Assembly (NCBI RefSeq): GCF_026212465.1
Contig: NC_080058.1
Span: 21,976,109 to 22,040,108, forward strand
Length of the DNA: 64,000 nt
Direction: 5' to 3'
Origin: Amaranthus tricolor
Lineage: Eukaryota > Streptophyta > Magnoliopsida > Caryophyllales > Amaranthaceae
How positions within the stretch are numbered: position 1 is the stretch's first letter; every line of letters begins with the position of its first letter. The notes below the pieces were generated by a model. It did no database searches. It saw only the letters and a program-made list of their open reading frames with translations, and was not told the DNA's origin. Of the stretch, positions 16,649-28,409 are shown piece by piece. Position numbers and translations under genes: made by a program.

Positions 16649-16920
16649 CTACATAATACATATAATATATTAACGTTAGTGAACTTTCAAAAATAATATT
16701 TACATTTACAATAATAAAACTAACAAAATACCTTATGTTAACTTTAACAATTGATGGAAAAGAAGAAGAATGATGTAGAATGGATAAAATGAAGTATGAG
16801 AAATGATGGATCTATTTATACAACAACATTACAACGGCTATTTTCACATTCCTAACGGCTATTTTTCTAATTAACAACGGCTAGTTTAGTTTTTAAATTT
16901 AAAAAAAAATAAATAAAAAC

Positions 16921-17109
16921 CTGAAAGTCGCTGTTACTAACAGCGACTTTCAACTTTTTATATTTTTTTTTCCCCTAATTCGCTGTTACTAACAGCGACT
17001 TACCCGAGGCTAGGCTTGGACGTACGGAAGCTTATTTTGGGACATAAGTATTTCCGAATCTTATATTTGGAATTAAGTAGATAAATAATCTTAATTATTT
17101 CAATCTTTC
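16921..17109 (-). repeat. MULE-1 right TIR with two palindromes
   Basis: Inverse copy of 10618-10805, with matching palindromes at 16923-16951 and about 16980-17000. Most differences from the left copy are in the outer 25 bp and in A/T runs. Confidence 0.85.
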
Positions 17110-17118
17110 CTTTTATTT

Positions 17119-17741
17119 AAGGGTAAGGGTCTATTTTTATTGGACCCTGAGGGTTCGGGTCCAAAAAAAACTCGGACCCGACCTTTGGACCCTTTTTATT
17201 TTTTATATTTTTAATTTTTTTTTTCATTTGCCACTCACCCTTTTCCCTAAAAATAACTTCTCCCAATCCTTTTTTTATTTATTTATTTGTTTTCATTTCC
17301 CTTTCAATTAGCAATCTTCCCATTTCATTTTCAATTAGTGATCAAAATCGTTCTTTGTTGGCTGTGTTTTCGGTTTTTGAGTTAGATTTTTCGATTAGGG
17401 TTTTCAATTAGCAATATTCGCACTCCTTTTAATATCGTTTTATGTCCCTAAATTCATCAATTTCTACCTTTTTAGGGTTTTCCTCTCAGCAAATTTCATT
17501 CAATCCCGCAAATTTCAACAAATTGGTGCTTATTTTGGTCTGACTTTGGCATTCAATGTTGATTTTTTTTTTTCAATTTCTGATTTGTCTTCGAATTGTA
17601 AAACAAGGCTGGGCTTGAATTCGAGAGACATACTCTAATTTTGAAGTGAGTTTTCTATTTTTTTTTCTTTTTTTTCTATCCATTGTATTTTTTACTTTTA
17701 ATTTTGATTATTGTGCACCTATATTAGAAGTTAGGTTAGAC
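17119..17741 (+). other. hAT-A 5' subterminal and leader region
   Basis: After MULE-1 the hAT-A sequence resumes with repeated GGGTC/GACCC words (17119-17200). Then comes a pyrimidine-rich leader-like region with several 'aattagcaat' repeats and probable untranslated exon and intron sequence up to the hAT-B insertion. No ORF is supported. Confidence 0.5.
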
Positions 17742-20700
17742 TAGGCATGGCCACGGTCCGGGTTGGGCCGGTTCCGTTCCGGTTCCACCCGATTCCGATT
17801 CCGGGCGGTTCCAAACGGTTCCTTGGCGGTTCATGAGGCGGTTCCAGCGGTTCCAACTCGCGGCACGGGCGGGTCGGACCATCGATTCTATTTTTATTTT
17901 TTCTTTAAATATTTATATAATATAAAAATACTATAATATTGCGGAAGTACCTTTGATGATTACTTGATTATTAGCGAAATTCATTGCTTGTCAAGTTGTC
18001 ATCGTTATTAAAATATTTACTAAAAAGAATGAAAAAAATAAATTAATAAGAAACGAATCAACGATAATGTCGATAAAGATGATTAATAAAAAAAGAGGGA
18101 GAAAATAGACTTGAACTTGCCTATATATCCCGAAGGAATCAAAGCCCACGTAGTTCTTTGTCATACCTTTTATTTGTAGTTGTTGAATGTTGATTTATCG
18201 TTGTCCGATTGATCCTATTCGTCTTCGTCATCATCATATGGTTGGTTAGATGCTTCCGCTGACTCTCCTCCTGACGATGATGCAGATGTATCCATCATCA
18301 TCCATGGATCATCATCATCGCATTGATCATCATCATTCCTTAGTCCTTGTGTTCGAATCTCCGCTTGATCCCAAACTTTCTTGCAAACACATATTTGAAT
18401 ACTATGTGGAGCAAGACGAGATCTCTTTTCGTCCAAAACTCTTCTACCTGCACTAAAAGCAGACTCCGACGCAATCGTAGAAGCAGGAATTGCAAGGATA
18501 TCCTTTGCAATTCTCGATAATATGAGGAATTTTATTGATTTTTCTTTCCACCACTCTAAAATACTATAGCTACCTTGGTCAATTTCAAAGTGATGTTTTA
18601 GATAACTATCTAATTCTAAATATGCAGTGGAGGGTGAAGAAGAAGATGATCCTACAAAACTATCATCTTGGCTCATTATATTAGCTATTACGAAATTATA
18701 ATAAGAGGGACGTGCCGAGACGCTAGCACGCCTAGACGTATCGCGTTTTGGGTTATATGCACTAGCATAATAATCATAAAGTTCTGCTAAAAGTTTTTTA
18801 CAAGTTCCAACATAATTATGTACATCACTAGGCGGGCGATCTAATGATTGGTAGTAAAATTCAATTACTTTAGTAAAGACTTCTGTTTTAAAACATGGGT
18901 CTAAAATAGTTGCAATTCCATAAATATAAGGAAAATCGGTAAAATATGCCTTCCACTTATCCATCATATCTGCAAGAATCGGCTTTAAATATGGGTTAGT
19001 ATCATCATGCGTATGTTTAAGAAGATGATAAAAAATAATAATACACTCACTTATTACTAAGTGGACGTTTGGTTCGTAAACATATGAAAAAATCTTAGTT
19101 GCGTGGTCATACGCTTCTAATATTTTATGTACATCTATAGCTAGTTCCCATGTGTCATCAATTATATAACTATCTGTACACTCACTATAAAGTTGTGTTA
19201 TAACTGGACGATAAGCAATCGCTTTCTTAATAAATCGTTGGTTGAGCCCCAACGTGTAGGAGTATCTAATGACCAATACACTTTTTTTAGTTGATATTGG
19301 TCACATAATTGCTTATATCGTCTCTTTATCTGTTTAAGCCACTTCACTATGTCTCTAATTGGATCTAATAAATCGCTTAATTTTTTTATACCTGCTTGGC
19401 AAGATAAGTTAACTATATGAGCACAACAACGTATGTGTAATAAGCTACCCCCAAGGATAAAACTAAATGCAGGTTCGTTATACAAAAGTTCCATACATTT
19501 AATATTAGCGGTTGCATTATCGGTAGAACAACAAAATATCTTATCTAATAAGTTCCATTCTCTACATATCTCTACTAATCTATATTTTATGTTTTCACCA
19601 GTATGTCTTTCTAGCATTGTCTCAAAAGCAATTATTCTTTTTTAAATAATCCAATTTTGATCTATCAGTTGTTACACACATATAAGATTCTAAATGTGGG
19701 GGAGCAAACCAAATATCAGTTGTTATGCTAACCCTACCATTAAAAGATTTAAACATTTATACTAATTCATAGCGCATTGATTCATATAATTTAATTGTGC
19801 GTCATTTAAGCATGCTCCTAGGGATTGGTCTATATTGTGGTTGCAAACTTTTTCTAGTGTAACGCTCATATGCCCTACTTTCACCATGGTTAAATGACAA
19901 TTCATCACAAATTACATACTTAGAAAATTCATCAATCATATCATTACGATTATATTTAAAAGGCATACTTGTGCTGGGAATGTCCCACTGTCGGCTTCCA
20001 CTTGTGGTACCGCTGCCGCTTGCTGCATGAGTTTCTTTTGTGATTTCATGCTTCTTTGCCAAATGTTCGTTAAAAGATCCCGTACCACCACCTAACACGT
20101 ATTCACAAAACACAATAAATAAATTTTTATAAAATATGAATATATAATGTATGTATAAAAAACTGAAAAAGTATTTACCTCTGACGAAATTGTATGAAAT
20201 TAAGGGCTTTACTCCTTGACTTTCACAAATTTGACAAGTGCATAAGAAAACATCTGGATTGTCGGTTGGTTATTTTGTAAAATACGACCACACATGTGAA
20301 ACAGCTCTACTACTAGGAGGTGGCATTGTCGAAAAAGGTTGTCTCACTGGTTCATCTTCATCTAAATTTAAATATAAAAACATACTCAGATATATACCAC
20401 AAGTCCACAATATATAAATAAATAATAATTTAAAATTTAATGAATTTGAAAAATAAAAATATAAAACTAACCGATAGTTTGGAAATTGACTCGTTTACCA
20501 CGAGCTTGTCTTTGTTGTTGTTGTTGTTGTAGTAGTAGTTGTTCTTCATGTGATCTCGTTGATGACTGTCGAGATCTATGTATCCCAATAGGGGTCGTTG
20601 GTTCCTCTTCTTGTTCTTCTTCCTCATCAATTTGTATTTTCTCTTTCCACTTCTTCTGCATAATTGTGTAATTCTTGGTCGTACCCTTCTGGATAATTTG

Positions 20701-21427
20701 GTTCATAATTATAATTACTAATCGAAGGTGTTGTTGATACCGACGGAGTTGAAGTGGCCTTTCTTTTGGAGCTAGAACCTCCCAATTATTTTTGCCACTT
20801 TAGTAACTTTTTAGAGGTTTTTTTCAAAAAAGAAGACATGATAATATTGAAATAATAATAGAATTAAAAAATAAATAAATAAATAATTAATAGAGTAATT
20901 ATGTAATTAACTAAATTAAGAAATAATTAAAAGACTAATTATGTAATTAAGAGAATAATTGCGTAATTAAGTAATTAAGTTGAGAGAGTAAGTAGAGAGA
21001 GTAGGAGAAGAGATGAGTTGTGAATGAAAATGATTGAAAGTGATGGGTATTTATAGCAAAATTGGCAACGGCTATATAACGGCTAGTTTCACGGTTCCGG
21101 TTCCATGGAACCGCTGGGCCGGTTCACCCGGACTGGTCCCGATTCCGGTTCCGGTTTCGGTTCCATAGATTCGTTGGGCTGGTTCACCCAGACCGGTCCC
21201 GGTTCCGATTCCATGGAACCGTTGGACCGGTTCCGGTTCCAACCCGCGGTTCTTAGGTTCGGTTCATGCAGTTTTTTTCCAGCGATTTCACGGTTCCAGC
21301 AACTTTTTTTCCGGCGGTTTCACGGTTCCGCGGTTCTGTCCGGTTCGGAACCTGTCGCGAACGGTTCCGGTTCCAAGCGGTTCGGGACCGGTTCGGTTCC
21401 GGGTAACCCGCTCCGTGGCCATCCCTA
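17742..21427 (-). mobile_element. hAT-B: near-complete hAT element, 3.7 kb
   Basis: Ends are TAGGCATGGCCACGG (17742) and, inverted, TAGGGATGGCCACGG (21427). Flanking 8-mers GGTTAGAC (17734-17741) and GATTAGAC (21428-21435) match at 7 of 8, as expected for an aged hAT duplication. Both ends carry dense CGGTTCC repeats (17757-17880 and 21078-21412), the usual subterminal motif arrays of hATs. A transposase gene runs on the minus strand inside. The element interrupts the leader of hAT-A. Confidence 0.88.
18215..20840 (-). pseudogene. hAT-B transposase, several frame breaks
   Basis: Minus-strand pieces in order: an N-terminal part with a glutamine run (20706-20467); a BED-type zinc-finger part with VWSYFTK and CxxC (about 20330-20165); its downstream half NEHLAKKH (20113-19802); a core with CSTDNATAN, RCCAHIVNL and DTPTRWGST (19617-19210); and a C-terminal piece (19276-18215) with the hAT dimerisation motif ASTIASESAFSAGRRVLDEKRSRL. 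The last part is acidic. I see an early stop after the probable ATG near 20838, stops or shifts near 19620-19800, and a one-base shift near 19220-19240. The family catalyses cut-and-paste transposition with 8-bp duplications. This copy cannot encode a whole enzyme. Confidence 0.85.
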
Positions 21428-21708
21428 GATTAGACTAATAAAATAAACTGAATGATGTAAGTTATTTAGTGCCTATTGTTGGATGGAAGAAAAAGTAACT
21501 AGTTTGAGATTTATTAATGGTTTTTCCAAGTAATATTGATAAATTGTTTGTTTTTGTTAAATTATAACAATTAGTCCAATTGAAAGACTTAACTTTTAAT
21601 TTTGAAATGTTGACTCCTTGTTGGGTTTTAGTTAAATGTAATATTGACCAACTGTGCAAATTATACATATTTAAGAAATAAATTTTTTTTTTGTTGATTT
21701 AGGAAATA

Positions 21709-22573
21709 ATGGATGAGAGCATTGCCAATTTAGGTGCAAACCAAGAGGTATATGAAGAAGGATTCATCAATATAAATGATAAAGTGGATAAAAATACAAC
21801 TTTTTCAAATTCTACAAATACAAGTGGAACATCCAATAGGAAAAATACTTCATCTGTATGCCAACTATTTGACAAGATCATCGTGGATGACGCTTTGAAA
21901 AAGGCAAAATGCAAGTATTGTCAAGTCAAACTTACAGCAGGTGGTAATAGGGGCACTTCACACCTTCACAAGCATGCTGTGAAAGCATGTCCCGGAAGAC
22001 ACTTATGACTTACTCCTACTAGCCAAACACAATTGAAGATTAAAACAAATGATATGGATCAAATTTATCGGAGTTAGGTAGTATGAAGAAATATTCAATC
22101 AAGATGTATCGAGAAAGGACTTAGCTCATATGGTCATTATGCTTGAGTATCCGTTGTCAATAGTGGACCACATTGAATTTAGGAGATTTGTTTTTGGTCT
22201 CAATTCTTCTTTTAAGATGATATCTCAAGCAACATTGAAGCATGATATCATGAAAATGTATGATGAAGATAAAAAAAACACTCAATGCATTATTGGAGTA
22301 TAATGAGAGTAAGGTGTCAATTACTACTGATATGTGGACAGCCTCCAATCAAAAGAAAGGCTATATGGTTGTTACTTCTAATTTTATCGACCAACAATGG
22401 ATCCCTAGAAATCGTACTTTGAGGTAATAAATCTGAAATGTTGATAATATTTAATATGATCTGAAATGTTGTATGATGTTTTATGAAATTCTGAAATATT
22501 GTTTACTTATATATGTTTTATATAGGTTTTGTTATATTCCATATCCACATTAAAAAGGAGTTTTAGCTAAAGT
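21709..22573 (+). pseudogene. hAT-A transposase, 5' part
   Basis: The ATG at 21709 follows an intron-like acceptor (TTGATTTAG, 21701). The first 100 codons contain a BED-like zinc finger, CKYCQVKLTAGGNRGTSHLHKH. A TGA at 22006 ends the frame. Homologous sequence continues, with frame breaks, through DLAHMV, YPLSIVDH and TTDMWT motifs to about 22432, followed by a GT donor and an intron to about 22527. Homology to the second hAT-A piece stops abruptly at about 22573 within the next exon. The catalytic core and C-terminus are absent from this piece. Confidence 0.78.
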
Positions 22574-22671
22574 ATTCATACACCACTATTCCCCCACTAA
22601 ATCAAGTATTCAGTTTTCTTTGAAAAGTATACCCAATAGAACACAGTTAATATAAAACAAAATACATACGC

Positions 22672-23757
22672 ACGCCCGGATCCATGGGGGGGGGGGGGGG
22701 GGGGGGGGGGAACTGGGCATGTGCCTAGGGCCCACTTTCAAAAGTTAGAAAATCTTCAAAACCCTAATTAAAAAATAATTACTATACTCAAAAGACAAAT
22801 TAAAAAGTCAAGTATTAAATATGAAAATTGGGAAGGGTATTCTTGAAAAAGAAGAAAGTAATATTTAGTTATAGTACTAACTGACCAGTAATGAAAATAG
22901 GAATTTGGAAAGGCTTTACATACCATAATGCCATTATACCAACAACTTATCCTATGCATGTCTCCTACTCTGTCCTGTACTCTCACTCTCCTATTGTTTT
23001 CTGCTCACCAACATCAACTCGCCGGTTAAAATCAGCAACCAACAGGCGGCATCATGACATCATATATTGTAATTGGCAAACCACAAAGATAGCACCTTTT
23101 TAATTCATGATGTTTATTTTGTTATGCTTAATTCATAATCATAATTCATAATTTATCAAAATTTGATTTTACTTTAATTTCGGCAAATTTACTTTGATTT
23201 TTTAATTTTATGTTTAATTCATAATTATTATTTATATCACCATTTAAAATTTTATTTTTTTAAAAAAATTTAATTTGTAAATTAAAACCTAATAATCACA
23301 ACTGACTTATCTAAAGTAATTTTTTATTTATTAGTTTATTATGTGAGTAATTTTTATTGATTAATTTACTTATTATGTTAGAACTTTTTAATTTTAGTTT
23401 TGTGTTAGTGTGTAACCTAGATTAGTAATTTATGCTATAATACTTTTGATTTAGTAATTTTTCAATTATAAAACTTTTGAGTATAAAAAAGCAAGTTTAT
23501 GAGTGGTTTATAATTAAATTTCTTGTATTGAGAATTATATGATTTAATTTCTTTATTTAGACACTATTATTAGTGATTTTGTATTGAAAAATGCTCGTAG
23601 AAATATTTTTATTTGATTATATATTGATCATTGATATATACATTTTTTTATCACGACAATAGATATACAATTTTTTATGTCTATATAATAGTTAAGGGCC
23701 TTAAGGCCCATAAAATATATTTCGCCCCAACCCCTAAAAGCTCAGGGTCGGTCCTGT
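22672..23757. mobile_element. Possible non-autonomous hAT-like element
   Basis: The left edge CACGCCCGGATCC, followed by G25 and GGGCATGTGCCTAGGGCCC, faces the right edge whose inverse is CAGGACCGACCCTGAGC, followed by AGGGGTTGGGGC and a GGGCCTTAAGGCCC palindrome. Flanks TACATACG and TACATAAC share the first six bases. The inverted repeats are weak and the interior is AT-rich without coding. This is a tentative reading. Confidence 0.3.
22686..22710 (+). repeat. G homopolymer, 25 bases
   Basis: An uninterrupted run of 25 G. Such a run is prone to sequencing error and length variation, and on the G-rich strand could form quadruplex DNA (inference). Confidence 0.9.
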
Positions 23758-23783
23758 ACATAACTCAATATCCATTTTAATTA

Positions 23784-24185
23784 ACTTCTTTAAAAAATGG
23801 AGCACTCTTCGCGCTTTTAAGGCTATCTGTCGCCAAGTAGTAGATAGCATTTGGCTTCTCACCCATATTTTTAACATAATCATCTAAGCCTATCAAGTTT
23901 TTCTCACTTTTTGAAGAGTAGAATCGCACAAGAGGAGTGATGAGTTTGTGATTTCTAATGTCCTCAATACATCCCAATTTTGAAATCTTTTTGAAGTTCT
24001 CCCAAATTTTTTTTGTAGTCCTAAAGTATGTTCGTAACTGGACAGTGAGAAAATCTCTGGTTGAGAGGAGGAAAACATACAAAAACTGAAAATTAGAGCA
24101 TAACTAACCTCTTTGTTTTCACCCTCTGCCAAACTTGGATCATGTCAAATGCCTTTCTTATAAGTCTTTGTCTCATGATTCTTAC
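23784..24185 (-). pseudogene. Organellar HSP90 (TRAP1/HSP90-5/6 type) gene fragment
   Basis: Two minus-strand exons are recognisable. The first (about 24185-24105) gives RIMRQRLIRKAFDMIQ. The second (about 24020-23784) gives WENF, LGCIED, LVRFYSSKSE, LDDYVKNMGE and IYYLATDSLKSAKSAPF. These words and their order match the middle/C-terminal region of plant chloroplast or mitochondrial HSP90. A one-base loss after DMIQ and an extra base in the A run at about 24005-24012 shift the frame. The sequence stops after SAPF, just where the hAT-like segment ends at 23757. Nothing from the rest of the roughly 780-residue protein was seen nearby. It is a truncated pseudogene. Confidence 0.8.
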
Positions 24186-24189
24186 CTGA

Positions 24190-26190
24190 ATTACAATGAA
24201 ACCAAGTTTTTATAAACATCAGCTCATTAACTTAAATGTCATGCATATATATGGTTAGTATGAAGAGAGTATCTTTTCACCTACACATTTGACTCTTCAT
24301 TGAGTATCCTTTCACCTATCAAATTAAATGCTAATGCATGCATATGTATGGTTAGTAAGACGAAAGTATGAGCAAAGAATAGACAAAAGTTAAATACACC
24401 ATCACTCTAAAATATGATTTAATCCTAGTAGAGTCAATTTCATTAAGAAAAAAAATCATCTAAACAATAAGAAGATGCTACAAATGAAGTGAAAATGACT
24501 AACCCAAGTGAGTTACTAGTCCAACAAACTCAAAACCAAATAAACTTGTGGTGAAAGACAATAGTAGCTTTCTTTGATTTATTCCTCTATAAAACAGCCC
24601 AGCACCGCCAACTATCCCTCTACGAACACATAAGTGAAACATATAATGATAGTAAGATATTAGTTAAAAGATATCAAGAAAACATAGACAGACCAAAAAA
24701 GTATAGCATAAATAGGTTATCGACATAGATGCAGACACGAGTCCTTGAAATGACATTAAAAATTCAATTGAACAAGCTTTGCTACAACATGAAGTCATAG
24801 AAGAAATTCAAGAGGCAAAATACTCATATGCAGAAAATCAGAAAACAACCAAAACAATCAGATATAATTATAACACATCAAACACTATGGATTACAAAAG
24901 TTTTAAGCGTAGACTGCTAATTGAACAATGAAAAAAAGATAAAACGTTTACCAAATTGAAACAATGTCTTTTTTACCATCAACTTGATAACCTATATTCA
25001 TATCATCTCTTACCAATCCTCTAATTAGTATCAATAGTAAGCGAAAACCCAAATCAATTTAACTGATGATGAAAACATCAAAAAATAGCAACAACACCCA
25101 TTCCGATTTAATCAAACCGATTCAATCTAAATTTAAATGACCTCAAAAGAATAAAAAAGTAGCAATAAATAAAAACCCATTCTAATTCAATCAAACTGAT
25201 CCAATAAAGGGTAAAGGGTGAAAATCAAGATCCCTACATAAAAAAATTTTAATCCCAAAATAAAACTTTTGAAAAAAAACTCATAAGGCTCATTAGTCAT
25301 TAATGTTTTTTTAACATTTAACCTAAGCTTATGATACCAGATCCATCTACCATCACATTGACAAATCAAACAATATCACAAATTTGCAAATCAAAGAAGT
25401 GGTTAGTGATGCATACATACACCATAATCAAAGGTTAGAATGAAGATTCAATATAGTAACAACCATAATAATTGATAAATACACTAATGATGACAAATAA
25501 GATCAAAGAGTTAACCAGAAATACCATGTAAAAGTCATTTTTTATCATGGAAGCATAACTTGACTACGAAATACTTCGATGAGATTCCTCCATGAGAAAA
25601 AAATTGTTTTGATTTGAAATGGTTGAACAAGGAGAGAGAAATGAGAGTTGAAGAAGACAAATCAAATGGACAGCAAAAACAGTGGAGCTAGCCGCCCAGA
25701 AAATAGGGAGTCGGAAACTGAATAGTCGTTGCATTTAATGATTAGCACTTGGATTGTATATCTAAGGTTGTGTTTCAGCAGAATGTTTTGGATCTGAAGC
25801 AGACGTGGAATGATGTTTGTGTCGTGGCAACATATGAAGGTGAGATGATGTGTTGAAGTGGCAATTGCAGCTAAGGTGGCAGATTAGCGGAAAAAAAACT
25901 ATTCATTAGCAATAGCATATTGTGAATAGGGTTCACCACTTAGCCACATTTTATAGTTTATAGATAATGGATATATTTTTTTCAAGTTTATATTATTAGT
26001 TTGTTAATTGTTTTGATTTATGTGTATTTTGTAATAAATGATCCTTTTTGGTGTAAATATGTTGTGTTATTAGAATATACAACGAACAAATAATATAAAT
26101 GTTAATTACGTTGGTGAGAAACATAAATTAATTTTTAGGCGTTTGATATTACTTTGGTGGTGAATTTATTTCTTTATTCGACATAAAAAA
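24190..26190. other. AT-rich region without a recognised gene
   Basis: No ORF with family resemblance was found. Part of it, on the minus strand upstream of the HSP90 exons, may be former intron sequence of that gene. Confidence 0.4.
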
Positions 26191-26197
26191 TTTTAAT

Positions 26198-26446
26198 ATG
26201 CAACTTTTTTTCTTAATTTCACTTACGATGACAAAAGATAGTTCTTGTATGTATGGTAGCATTGAATCGTTAGAATTTGTGGATGGGCTATTGCAATTTT
26301 GTAATATTGTTGTCGAACATCAAGTTAGGATGGAGGAAGTTGGTTTTTATTGCCCATATGTCAAGTGTGACAATGTATTAAAGGTGAATAGTGTTGACAT
26401 CCTTAGGGAGCACATACTTCTGTGTGATTTAGGCACAATATTATAA
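26198..26446 (+). pseudogene. CACTA (En/Spm) transposase-associated domain fragment
   Basis: An 82-codon frame contains MYGSIESLEFVDGLLQFCNIV and VGFYCPYVKCDNVLKVN followed by ILREHILLCD. This layout, an aromatic start, a short helix, a CPxxxCxN zinc-like motif and an xxHL.. end, fits the transposase-associated domain at the N-terminus of CACTA transposases. The frame ends after the domain; the next 200 bp look like decayed continuation. No CACTA terminal repeats were found around it. Confidence 0.6.
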
Positions 26447-26449
26447 TTG

Positions 26450-28400
26450 AGTTTGACATGGTGAGGAGGGAGTCTATGAAGGAAATTTGTTCCATTGAAC
26501 ATGCACGAAGAAGGTTTTTCTTATATAGTGGAGAATAATAATTATTATGAGACAAATAAAGAAGATGTCAACAAGGATATAGATCGTGTGTTATGAGATA
26601 ATGAAGGGGGTTGAGAACGAGTTAACGAAACGTCTTTCTATTTTTAACATTATACACACGATGATAGTATGATTGATGATTGCAAAATTTTAAATTAAGG
26701 CATGCTTGTAATATTTTTTTGGAGCTCCACCAAGTTTTCCTATCTCAATCTTTTGTAATAATAATAATATTCTTATAATAGTTTTTATCTTAATAATAAT
26801 AATAATATTTCATGAAGTAGCTCTCACTCAAAATTCAACTTAAGCAGAGTTGCAAGCAGTCTATATATTCATATGTAGAAACAAAGAAATTAAATTTAAT
26901 TGATCTTTAATAAAAAAAAACATCATATTCTATTATAGTACAAAAGTACATAAGACTTAACAAATTTATTTAATTATATTTCACGTTCACAAACAATCAA
27001 ATTATAAGCCTTTGTAGAGTCATCTCCCCTAAAGGTCAATGTTGCATTTCTCAGAGATTGTATATTCAATTCAGTGATCCAATGTTCCAAACTCAGATCG
27101 ATAAATAGCAGCTTCTAATGATGAGCAGATACAGGATGAGTTTCCACAAATTGACCTAGCTTCTATTACTGTTTCAAATATATCCAACGGATTCGGCCCA
27201 TTGGAATAAGTTTTCGTTTTTTGCAAGGCTCGAGTACCGACCCAAATTCGTAGCAGTAACGGAGCTAGTAAGCTATATCAGTTGAATATTCACGAATTCA
27301 TGATCAACTCATGCATCAGCTGAATGTTTAACTACTGAAAAGATCTGTCAGCAAGAAACAACATAATTACCAGCTTAATAATATTAACTAACTGAATAAA
27401 CAAGGCCCACAGAGCAAAAACAAGATTGCATCACATTGACACATTGCAAAGGTTATTAGAATACCGAAAGTTAATATATCACGCATTGTAAAGGTGTCAA
27501 AAAACACGCTTTGGGCCATTTCAAGGGAGATCTCACGCTTTTGGCCGATATTTGGTGTTAGAATAAGCACATCATGATTATTGTGACCACATTGTTGCAC
27601 TATGACAAAGCTTCACATAATCCCCTAATTCCATTCCATTACTACTAGTACAATAGTTACCGATCATTCGTTTTAGAGTTTTGAAATAGGATGGGCATGC
27701 AACAAAATATGGCAGGTTAAAATCTCTTCAAATTGCTGGCCAAACTCAGTTTCACACTCCATGCTAGAAAAATGTAAAATGAAGAATGACATAACACAAA
27801 ACTATTCAGACTTCAGAGCAACAAAATCCTATTAGAATTGCAACATTTACCTCATTTTTAGAAGACCGAATTTTACCTCATTTTTAATAGGTATCAATAG
27901 AGAGAAAATTTTATATGATCAGCTCATTAACTAAAATCTTGAATATAAAATAAATTTACTAACCACATTTTAAACTTGGATTATATTTCTAGCTGAAACT
28001 GACTGAATAAAAACAATTATTTCTCATTTCAAAGCTATAAGATGAAGAGAGTAGAAAACACAAATTATTATCAAACAAAATAATCATATAAGATAATGGA
28101 ACTAATGAAAATTCCTTGAAGAACAGAATTACGGAAAAATTACCTTGGAGAATCCTATTTCTTCAACACTGCTACGGACTCACTGCCTGCGAATTGATGA
28201 TCAAAGCATGATTGTGAAGACATATTGCCCGAAAAACCCCAAAAATCATAGAAATTAGTTTTAAGATAAATAATACTCCTATTACGATCCACTCAAATTG
28301 AAGATATCTATATTTATCGAATATCAGGGCTTCCAACAAGGTCAATGTTTTACAATAAGAGCACATCCTAAGAACTTAGTCCAAACTCTTTATACGACTC
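26450..28400. other. Region without a supported gene
   Basis: AT-rich DNA with an (AAT)n-rich patch at about 26757-26812. A minus-strand stretch at about 27060-27260 can be read for about 40 codons (NPLDIFETVIEARSICGNSSCICSS) but it is interrupted and not recognised. The 3' flank of the DUF247 gene lies at the right edge. Confidence 0.35.
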
Positions 28401-28409
28401 ACTATTTAC

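Larger units (their letters stand above)
10618..17109 (+). mobile_element. MULE-1: full-length Mutator-like element, 6.5 kb
   Basis: Long terminal inverted repeats of roughly 190 bp (10618-10805 and 16921-17109) are almost identical except in the outermost 25 bp. The element is flanked by a perfect 9-bp duplication CTTTTATTT (10609-10617 and 17110-17118), the size typical of Mutator elements. It carries a MuDR-type transposase, a plant mobile domain gene and an antisense GRF/coiled-coil gene. It sits within the left subterminal region of hAT-A: the AGGGTC-rich sequence of that hAT resumes directly after the duplication. TIR similarity suggests fairly recent insertion. Confidence 0.92.
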
